Positions 56,022 to 64,000 of a DNA stretch of 64,000 nucleotides are shown in pieces (the stretch's first letter is position 1; each line of letters begins with the position of its first letter). The DNA lies in NCBI GenBank assembly GCA_036873755.1, contig JAVTVY010037242.1, positions 62,001 to 126,000 on the forward strand. Direction: 5' to 3'. The translations under genes and the position numbers were made by a program. This DNA comes from Hanleya hanleyi. Lineage: Eukaryota > Mollusca > Polyplacophora > Lepidopleurida > Hanleyidae. The notes under the pieces were generated by a model. The model saw only the letters and a list, made by a program, of their open reading frames with translations, was not told the origin of the DNA and did no database searches.

Positions 56022-57072
56022 ATTAAGGGGGTGACATATGCAACTATACCTTTTTTCATAGAATCACAAGTGATCTGATTACTGAATAGGCAACACAGTT
56101 GATGGCCAATATCATATACCAAAATGTTCTCCAAACCTTGCTGAATGTGAATATGACACATCTTTGAACAAACAATGTAAATTGTATTCTTGGTAGTTCT
56201 TGGTAATATAATTACAAAAACAATGATTCTTGGGACTGCCAGCAGAAGTACATAAATATTAAACACACAATATTGAAAAGCAGTTAAGAAAATTCTGTAC
56301 AGTATGTTCTGCAACAAAGACTATGTTAGATATGAAAAATGATTTGGGAAGTATTTTTAAATATTTTTTTTACTTCTTCAGTGATTGTCTTAGTCTGGAA
56401 ATTGTGTGTACCAGACATGGGGATCAAATCACAGATATGTGTCAATTGGCAGTTAATTATGCAGCTTCTTTTAGAACCTGGCACAATCACAACAGGCTGT
56501 GAATGAATGGACGACAATAGGCAGTTGGGGATTAAATAGAAAGAATCCAGGGCATTTCCCTCACTGACTGCACAAACTGGTTTAGATGTATTAGCTTTCA
56601 CAAACTAACACAGGTTGGTGACAGAAGTGTGACACACAGGTCTGTCTTGGATAGCTCTACACAGCTTTGGACTGTCCTTCATATTGGCTAACATGAATTA
56701 CCATTGCCTTGGACAATTATTTCGACATAGTAAATGATAAACAAACTTTTAAAACTACTTTCCGATGGAATTTTCTTTTCTGCCATAGTCTTTGTTGTAT
56801 CAGTGATTTCATACAATTTTTAGGACCATCTTTCAAGAGTGTGTGTTTATTCTTTATTGACTTCTGCTGGCAGTGCCGAGACGCTTTGTTTCTGTAATTA
56901 TATTCTCCAATTTACATTGTTTGTTCAAAGGGGTGTCATACATGTATTCACATTCAGCCAGGTTTGGGAAACATATTGGTATATGATATTGGCCACCAAC
57001 TTTATTGCCTATTTAGTAATCAGATCACTTGTGATTCTATGAAAAGAGGTATAGTTGCATATGTCACCCCCT
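56022..57072. repeat. inverted repeat, ~245-bp arms, 560-bp spacer
   Basis: GGGGGTGACATATGCAACTATACC (56026) pairs with the complement at 57045-57070; arms run through GATCACTTGTGATTCTATG, CCTGCTGGCAG and related blocks to 56265 and 56836. The spacer includes a minus-strand open frame (56601-56326) with protein-like text (VCAVSEGNALDSFYLIPNCL). Either a foldback element that picked up coding sequence or an inverted duplication of an exon. Confidence 0.7.
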
Positions 57073-57074
57073 TA

Positions 57075-57988
57075 ACTTTGCATACCTCATAGTGCCTATA
57101 GTTAATGAGGGATATCTTTTTCAATCAAAATTGCATATTTTGAAAAGTGACAACAGGTATTCTTGGTAGTTCTTAAATGTTACTGAATTGAAATTATCAA
57201 GGAATTGGTCAACAAAATGAATTGGAAACGATTTCGGTCAGATATAAGAATCAGGTTTGCATTGATATTGCGCCAAGACCATTATGCTCGTATGAAGTCT
57301 CCGCTTGCTATGATATGTTAATTTCAAAATATTCACATATTTTGGATGGCGACAACAATCGTTTGATACCACAACAATAATGCACAATAATGGCTCTTAA
57401 CTTCGTCTTGTCTTATTCAGACCCTTCGTCGAGTGTGGGTTTGCCTCGTACGACTTATATGAAGTTCATCCCTGTGATCGAATCTGATTGTCTTCAGGAA
57501 CAAACTTAACCAATCAACGCTGTCCGAAGGGATACTATAATAGCTGCAGCCAACGGAAGCAACAAGAAGACACAGAAAAGAAGAAGCGACATTTAGTTGA
57601 GTTTGTTCCAATTTTTCTACACGCTATGATTATATTTCTTAATTTTGTGTTATCACTCAACATGTTTAAGGTTATTTGAGCGCCCCCTTCCAACGAAGTT
57701 GGAAGATTGAGGATATTGCAACTGTACCATAGTAGTAGTGAGAGAGCAAAATCCTGGTCGAAAAGGAGGCTCAAAATTGAAGCTGATGACGTCACGGATG
57801 GCGTCACATCCGGGTCAATTGTCAAAGGTCACATCCGGATCAAAGGTCATGTGAAGGTCACCTCCGATGGCGTCCTGTCACGTGAACAAGTTATATCCCC
57901 GCACATATAAGACCCCAGTGATCTCCGGGGAATGGATACGGGTGGTCATTTTCAGGTAGGCCTGGGGTGGACAGGGTAGGTCCTTGCC
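57075..57988. other. intergenic, cassette-like at its right end
   Basis: 57400-57680 has open frames on both strands without a domain. From 57786 the text becomes cassette-like: GATGACGTCACGG, GTCACATCCGG repeats, GTCACGTGAAC, and ACATATAAGACC, a TATA-like box. It may be an outer part of the 58-63.6 kb palindrome present only on this side. Confidence 0.4.
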
Positions 57989-58429
57989 GGCGCAGTGGAC
58001 AATGTTTAACCTAATGGGAAACCCACGCATCGACATTTGCCGTATAGGGTGTGGCCTCTTGTTTTTCTCGTCTCTCCACGTAGAACACGATAGCGGAAGT
58101 TCAGAAGTCATTGGTGGAAATCTGCTGAAAAGTTCGCATTGCGCATGCGCACTTGGCAGGCAGATCGAGGTGGGCGTTTTGGAGTTTGGGTGGGCCCATA
58201 TTGGGCAGATTGGGTTGAGTGAGATGTCCTCGTGAAGTTCTCGTGGGGGAGCATCCGACTGGATGGGTGTAACGTGAAACTGATGTCATTCCGCGCATGC
58301 GCAGTAAAAAAGGGGCATGGGAATGGACGTTTTTGGGGTCGAGGTGGGTCACTATTGGTCCAAATGGGCCGTGGGAGGTATCAAAGTGAAGCGCTCCTCC
58401 AGGGCGATCATGTCATGAGTGGGTGCATG

Positions 58430-58960
58430 TAAAATTAGGAGTGAGTTTGAACATATATAAAATCCGGAAACATGGACTTTACCCCTAAAATAGGGAAAAG
58501 CCTTATCAACCAGGTCTAGATGGGCTAATATGGTTTCACAGCCGATCAGGGCCTGCCGAGAGAGGCAGGGTTTGTTAGCAGGTGCATGTAAAATTAGGAT
58601 TGGGTTTGGAACATATTAAAAGCGGAACACGGACTTTACCCAAACTAGGGAAAATCCCTATCAACCAGGTCTAGAGGGACTAATATCGGTCCCCGGCGAA
58701 TCGGAGCCTGCTGAGAAAGGCAGGGTGGGTTAGTGGGTGTATATAAATTTAGGATTGGGTTTGCCATATAAAAAGCAGAAAACGGACTTTACAACTAAAC
58801 CGTGGAGAACCATCGAGGGAAGTGAATATGGTGGTGTCTGCAGGGTTGCATGTAAAATTAGGATTTGTCCCGAAAATATAAAACGCGGAAGGCGGACTTT
58901 ACAGCTAAACCATGGAGAATCATGGATGTTCTGGGGTCCAGACCATCCCTGGATCAAATG
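58430..58960 (+). repeat. decayed TATA-unit array, about four units
   Basis: GTGCATGTAAAATTAGGA, (C)ATATAAAA or ATATTAAAAG, then CGGACTTTACCCC and AGGTCTAGA(T/G)GG(G/A)CTAATAT recur at about 58450, 58612, 58765 and 58878. More diverged than in the 14-23 kb element. One inverted unit is in the right arm at 63140-63230. Confidence 0.75.
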
Positions 58961-59299
58961 AGCGCTCGCTGTAACGCCGTAAAGCCCTAGCATAGCCCCT
59001 TGACGCCATGGTGTAGACCGATGAGAGAACAACGACAACAAGGATGACACGTCAATCATTTTATTCTCCTCTCCATCACATCATACCCACGCTGGGGATG
59101 TCTACGTCATCTAAGATGTCACCGTATGAGGTCTTCTTTCGAAGTTCTCTTGGAGTAGCGTCGGACTGGACTGGTATCTAGCCGGCTTTGTCATTCTGCG
59201 CATGCGCAGTCTGGCCGTAGTATAGAAAGCAGCAATTTTGGGGGTGCGTGGGATGTGTATGAGGGACCAACCGTAGTCGTGGCATCGTGTGGGGTGTCA

Positions 59300-59480
59300 A
59301 AGAGAAGCTCTCGTGGTGTAGACCACGATTGGTGGAATGTCCATGTCATCTGTGACGTCATTGGTGACGTCATCAGTAGGAGAAGTAGCCAAAGTGGGCA
59401 TTTTGGGGGTGTGAAGGAAGGTGTTTGGGTAGAGATGGACCATCCATGGTCCGAATGCGTCGTGTGAGGTGTCATCTTGT
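59300..59480 (+). repeat. CRE-array unit, left arm
   Basis: One unit of the CRE family: GACGTCATTGGTGACGTCATCAG then GACCATCCATGGTCCGAATG. Others lie at 60330-60380, inverted at 60560-60610 and 62835-62910. Confidence 0.75.
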
Positions 59481-59720
59481 AGCAACGCCCGACAACGCCA
59501 AGCTTAACGCTTCAACGCCCTGGTGAAATAGTTCAGAAGCTCTGATTTTCTAGATATTCCATGGAGTTGTCACTAATTCATCGAAATGCATTGAAGCCCG
59601 TCAGCGCCCATTGTTACGCCTTAACGCTCTGTCTGTACGCCTTAACGCCCGTCTCAATGCTTTAACGCCTTATCGTCCTATCCTAACGCCCTAACACGCA
59701 TAGCTAGTCAATCGGTGAGC
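59480..59720 (+). repeat. interspersed TTAACGCC(C) octamer block
   Basis: (T/C)(A/T)ACGCC(C/T) occurs more than ten times here (CTTAACGCC, TCAACGCCC, CCTAACGCC). The mirrored block is 61235-61490 (GGCGTTAAGG, GGGCGTTGAG). Spacing is irregular. Confidence 0.8.
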
Positions 59721-59842
59721 TGGGGAAGTAGCCAATCAGTGCAGCCATACGGGCATTCACGGCGTGCAAACCGCGGCATGTAAAGCATGCAACAAAATGT
59801 AGTACTACATATGACTCATTATGTCTATCATAATCAACGTTG

Positions 59843-59927
59843 GCCATGATGGCCGAGTGGTCTAAGGCGCCAGTCTTAAGTGCTGGCCCACATATGTGGG
59901 ACGTGGGTTGGAATCCCACTCCTGACA
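59843..59927 (+). tRNA. tRNA-Leu(TAA)-like, probable pseudogene
   Basis: Box A TGGCCGAGTGG, anticodon loop CTTAAGT (anticodon TAA), long variable arm CCACATATGTGG and the T arm are all Leu-like. The acceptor GCCATGA/TCCTGAC has two mismatches, and the T loop reads TTGGAAT instead of TTCGAAT, which breaks box B. Confidence 0.75.
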
Positions 59928-60020
59928 CCCACCTTTTTCGTTGTTCTTCGTCATGTTGTAAAACCATTGTACAAATATAGCACTATATATCAATCGTTAG
60001 GACCACGATAACCAGCGTTG

Positions 60021-60137
60021 GTCAGGATGGCCGAGTGGTCTAAGGCTCCAGTCTCAAGATCTATGAAATTGTCTTCCCTGGGGTATTGGTATACTGGTCT
60101 GCACATGATGGAGTGGGTTCGAATCCCCCTCCTGACA
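60021..60137 (+). tRNA. tRNA-Leu(CAA) with intron
   Basis: Acceptor GTCAGGA/TCCTGAC pairs perfectly. Box A is TGGCCGAGTGG, box B GGTTCGAATCC. The anticodon is CAA at 60055-60057, followed by an intron of about 35 nt (TCTATGAAATTGTCTTCCCT...), as usual for animal tRNA-Leu(CAA). One T-stem mismatch (CCCCC where CCCAC is expected). Possibly functional. Confidence 0.8.
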
Positions 60138-60400
60138 TGCACCATTTTACTGGTCACACGAAGTCGTAGTAATGAGAAAGTTATTGTTGAGATAGTGTAG
60201 TCTCTCAATTGCGGGTAAGTAAAAGTCAAGGGAAGTAATCCAGTTTAGTAGTACAGAAAGTAGAAACTATCAGGGTTAATATGGGGTGTGGGGTGTCCTC
60301 TTGAAGCTCTCGTGGTATAGACCACGACGTTAGGGCTTTCCATGTCATTTGTGACGTCATTGGTGACGTCATCAGTACGAGTAGTAGCGAAATTGTGAGT

Positions 60401-60490
60401 GTGTGGTGGTGGTAGTAATGATGTGTGGTGGTGGTAGTAATGATGTGTGGTGGTGGTAGTAGTGGTGTGTGATGGCGGTGGTGGTGTCTG
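60401..60490 (+). repeat. 22-bp minisatellite at palindrome centre
   Basis: GTGTGGTGGTGGTAGTAATGAT repeats from 60401 with period 22 for about four units, decaying into GGTGGCGGT-type text. It sits at the turn of the palindrome. Confidence 0.85.
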
Positions 60491-60807
60491 TACATTTAGG
60501 GACTAACTCGTGTCCCCCATCAGTCCATACGTATTGGTCGGCTAATCAAATTTTCGCTACCACTCTTACTGATGACGTCACCAATGACGTCGCAAATGAC
60601 TTGGAAATCCCTCATGTCGTGGTCTACACCACGAGAGCTTCAAGAGGACACCCTACACCTCATATTAACCCGGATAGTTTCTGCTTTCTGTACTACTGAA
60701 CTGGATTACTTCCCTTGACTTTTACTTAAACGGAATTGAGAGATTACGCTATCTCCGCAACAACAGTCTCATTTCTATGACTCCGTATGACCAGTAAAAT
60801 GATGCGT

Positions 60808-60923
60808 GTCAGGAGTGAGATTCGAACCCACGCCCGCATGTGCAGTCCAGTATACCTATACCCCGGGGAAGACAATTTCATAGATCCGGAGACTGGCGCC
60901 TTAGACCACTCGGCCAACCTGAT
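60808..60923 (-). tRNA. tRNA-Leu(CAA)-type copy with anticodon changed to CCG, probable pseudogene
   Basis: The mirror copy of 60021-60137, including the intron. The anticodon region reads TCTCCGGATC where the partner reads TCTCAAGATC, so CAA has become CCG. The acceptor ATCAGGT/TCCTGAC has mismatches at both ends. Box B GGTTCGAATC is intact. Confidence 0.75.
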
Positions 60924-61017
60924 CAACGCTGGATATCGTGGTCATAATGATGCTTCTATACTGCTATATTTGTACAATGGTTTTACAACATGGGGGAGAA
61001 TAAAGAGAAAGATACGC

Positions 61018-61101
61018 GTCAGGAGTGGGATTCGAACCCACGTCCCATATATGTGGACCAGCACTTAAGACTGGCGCCTTAGACCACTTGGCCATCATGA
61101 C
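61018..61101 (-). tRNA. tRNA-Leu(TAA)
   Basis: The mirror copy of 59843-59927 with an intact T loop (TTCGAAT) and only one acceptor mismatch (GTCATGA/TCCTGAC). Anticodon TAA in CTTAAGT. Box A reads TGGCCAAGTGG, one change from the usual form. The best candidate of the TAA pair for function. Confidence 0.7.
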
Positions 61102-61577
61102 CAACGTTGATTATGATGAGCATAATCAGTCATATATTGTGCTATATTTTGTTACATACTTTTACGTCCCGCGGTGTGCACGTCGTGAATGCCCTTATGG
61201 CTGCACTGATAGGTTACTTCCCCAACCCGCCGATTGACTGGTCTATGCGCGTTAGGGCGTAAGGATAGGGAGTTAAGGCTTTAAGATAAGACGTTGAGAT
61301 GGGCGTTGAGACGGGCGTTAAGGCGTAGTGATATGGCGTTACGGCGTAACAACGATCGTTGACGGGCGTCACTGCATTTCGATGAATTAGTGACAATTCC
61401 ATGAAATATCTAGAAAATCAGAGCTTCTGAGCTATTTCACCAGGGCGTTGAAGCGCTAAGCTTGGCGTTGGTGGGCGTTGCTACAAGATGACACCTCGCA
61501 CGACGCATTCGGATCACGGATGGTCCAGCTCTACTCCAAACACCTTCCTACCCACGCCTAAAATGCCCATTTGGCTA

Positions 61578-62820
61578 CGGTAAGTTCCTAAGTATTGGCG
61601 ACCCTAAGTAAATTCGAACACGGGCATTTTTCGCCAAGTCACGTGACACTGTTTCCTAAGTAATCGAAAACGGCCCATTCGCGAGAAACCGCGGTCCTAA
61701 CTATTCGAAAAACCCCCATTTATCGCCGTTGCAAGATTGATAATATTGTGGGCTTATGTAGTTGTGCGATGAAAACAACTTCCAGGTCAACGAGTTTCCT
61801 TAGAATTAGTATATCATAAACCTTGCAAACTTTTTGAGCACTTTGAACATAACCAATTGTAACAACTAAGTTGATTTTCATTATGTCTCAAACGAAATGT
61901 TCCCAATGTTTGAACCGCGATTTTTCATGGTCATTAAATTGGAATATTGCCGGTTTACGGGGACGTGCGATATTAAACATTGCCGATTGAAGAGAGCATA
62001 CGTTCGATCGGCAATGATACTGAAAACATATTTTTGTACTGTTCAGACAAAAATAATTTAGAAACGTATCATTTCCAACGAACGCGGTGATTCAGAATAT
62101 TTTACGGCCGTAGAATTCGCGGTGCTGCACATGTTTGCGCCCTTGTATGCAACTTTTCAGGTGCAAGCAAACTGTGATAAATAATTATTCCACCGAACAT
62201 AAACTGAATAGAGATTTGTTGTCATCTTTCTTTTCCAGATGGTGATTTATATCGGGTGTAAACTCCCTATTTTGGAGATGCCAAAACAGTGTAAAAGACA
62301 ACCAGACGCGTAACGTATTACAGACTGCATAACGGTGGAAAGACATTCAAATCCGCAATAATGATAACCCGTCAAGTTAACGCTCATTATTGATATTCCG
62401 GATGAATTCAAGTCAGTAATTCTTCTTTTTCTTTTCTCAGATCGCGATTGATATTGAGCATAATAACTCTTGATTTGGAGACAGAATCCGAGAATCGTAA
62501 CTTACCACAAACAGCATAATGGAGGAAAGCCATTCAAATGTTCCACCTGTCCGTACATCCCCATCTGTGAATAACGAAATTTGAGATTGTTGTACAGAAT
62601 TAGCCTATATCAACACATCTCCACCACACAATGCTTATATTAGAATAAACTTCAATTTCATGAAATGTATATCTATAAGTATAACCCACTGTAGTTACTG
62701 TGAGGTGACAATGTAGTATTCAACTGAGAGCCAATGAAAAACGAATGACCACTAGCAACTTATGAATAATTTGTATTTATGTTCATTGACGGAAAGCCAT
62801 TCAATTGCTCCATCTGCTTT
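61578..62820. other. insertion in the right arm of the 58-63.6 kb palindrome
   Basis: Interrupts homology between 61577 and 62820. Starts with CCTAAGTA..CGAA repeats (61585-61730), then AT-rich text with a loose ~190-bp repeat (GGAAAG(A/C)CATTCAA near 62340, 62525 and 62790). No ORF or clear target duplication. Confidence 0.6.
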
Positions 62821-63654
62821 CATTAGTACTACTCCTACTGATGACGTCACCGATGACGTCACAGATGACATGGATCTTCCTCAAGTCGTGGTCTACACCA
62901 CGAGCGCTTCAACTTGACATCTCTCACGACGCCACGACCACGGATGGTCCCTCCTACACACCCCACGTACCCCCAAAATTGCTGCGTTTTATACTACGGC
63001 CAGGCTGCTCATGCGCAGAATGATGAAAACGGACTAGACACCAGTCTAATCCGACGCTACCCCAAGAGAACTTCAAAATAAAACCTCATACGGTGAAGCG
63101 ATCGGATAGGAAGCCATATTAGTCCATCTAGACCTGTTTGATAAGGGTTTTCCCTAGTTTAGGGTTAAAGTCCGTGTTTCCGAATTTTATATCTTCAAAC
63201 TCCATCCTAATATAACATGCACCCACCCATGACATGATCGATCTGGAAGAGCGCTTCACTTTGATACCTCCCGCGGCCCATTTGGACCAATAGTGACCCA
63301 CCTCGACCCCAAAAAGTCCATCACCATGCCCCTTTTTAGTGCACATGCGCGGAATGACGCCAGTTTCACGTCACACCCATCCAGTCGGATGCTTCCTCAC
63401 GAGAGCTTCGCGATGACACCCCAATCGATCCGATCGGACCATTATGGGCCAATCCAGTCCCCAAAACGTCCACCTCGATCTGCCTGCTCCGTGCGCATGC
63501 GCAATGCGAACTTTTCAACAGATTTCAACTAATAGCTTCGGGACCCCTGTATCGTGTTCTACGTGGCGAGACGAGAAAAACAAGGGGCCACACCCTATAC
63601 CGCAAATGTCGATGCGTAGGTTTCCCAAACATTGTTCACTGCGCCAGTAATCAA

Positions 63655-63805
63655 ACACATTTTTTCTCAGGACAGTTGGTGTCAAATCCAAATATGCATG
63701 AAATAAAAATAAAACAAAAAACAAATTATTTTCTGCAAAAGAGAAGTTATCGTTAGTTTTCATTGAAGACAGCAAGGCATCAGGATGTTCCTAATGGAAA
63801 TGCTG
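63655..63805 (-). repeat. truncated RT element 3' region
   Basis: TTTCTGCAAAAGAGAAG..GTTTTCATTGAAG..GCATCAGGATGTTCC is a decayed inverted copy of the RT 3' region, directly beside the end of the palindrome. The remaining 63806-64000 shows nothing. Confidence 0.55.
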
Positions 63806-64000
63806 GAGATGATGTTAGATTTAAAACTTGATACGAAGACCACTGAATCATCAAAATGATTTATGGCCTGATTGAATTTAAGAGTAAAATTGATCAACTA
63901 ATGAGGACGGCTACCTCTGCTCTGTTAAGCGCCATCAGTGACTGCGTTGATCAGGTGACAATTGATGGCACCTAGTGACCGGTCGTCAGTGAACATCAGT

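Larger units (their letters stand above)
57989..63646. repeat. 5.7-kb palindrome carrying cassettes and tRNA-Leu copies
   Basis: Ends are GGCGCAGTG(G/A)ACAATGTTT on the left and the complement at 63646. Paired blocks: 57989-58450/63200-63646, 59090-59480/62815-63110 plus 61490-61577, TAACGCC blocks 59480-59720/61235-61490, tRNA pairs 59843-60137/60808-61101, and 60230-60380/60540-60710. The centre is near 60460. The right arm holds a 1.24-kb insertion (61578-62820) and the left arm has more TATA units. No target duplication was found. No ORF in it is convincing. Confidence 0.85.

Overview
The window is nuclear DNA from an animal. It has small exons with GT-AG introns, a C-type-lectin-like exon, Pol III tRNA-Leu copies (one with an intron), an LTR retrotransposon of the Ty3/gypsy type with chromodomain, Penelope-like reverse-transcriptase relics, MITEs and many inverted repeats. 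The repeat mix, including a stretch dense in TGACCT half-sites, suggests a marine lophotrochozoan, perhaps a mollusc. That guess is weak, because no conserved single-copy gene could be named.

Layout. 1-3 kb: the 5' exons of an unrecognised minus-strand gene with phase-compatible splice sites. 4.4-4.7 kb: a CCATGG-rich repeat. 4.8-12.6 kb: a young LTR retrotransposon with 739-bp LTRs and one long PR-RT-RH-IN-chromodomain ORF but no visible gag. 12.7-13.9 kb: small repeats. 14.97-23.44 kb: an 8.5-kb palindromic element with a 6-bp target duplication and a nested 1.17-kb insertion that has its own 5-bp duplication. 24.02-33.64 kb: two almost identical 4.81-kb tandem units joined at a 4-bp microhomology. 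Each carries a 5'-truncated RT fragment and a promoter-like repeat cassette. 34.3-35.8 kb: a near-perfect hairpin palindrome flanked by GT/CA microsatellites. 35.8-37.2 kb: an inverted-repeat unit with inward-facing TATA boxes around a broken ORF. 37.5-44 kb: AT-rich repeats, an RT pseudogene, a MITE and the lectin exon. 44.0-48.9 kb: 3.5 copies of a 1.42-kb tandem repeat. 49-57 kb: foldback elements, more RT 3' ends and several isolated minus-strand exons. 58-63.6 kb: a second large palindrome carrying four tRNA-Leu copies in mirror arrangement.

The most striking signal is a modular cassette found in the 14-23 kb palindrome, the 4.8-kb tandem units and the 58-63.6 kb palindrome. A fragment also occurs at 52.9 kb. 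It combines a head block, an array of ~140/160-bp units each with a TATA-like box, a block with GCGCATGCGC (NRF1-like), and an array of ~165-185-bp units with repeated TGACGTCA (CRE) sites. Related palindromes add CACGTG, CCGGAAGT and GGGTCAAAGGTCA sites. The cassette repeatedly lies near 3' ends of the same Penelope-like RT family. I cannot tell whether this is a working promoter system for a composite mobile element or repeated satellite accretion. No complete host gene is present.
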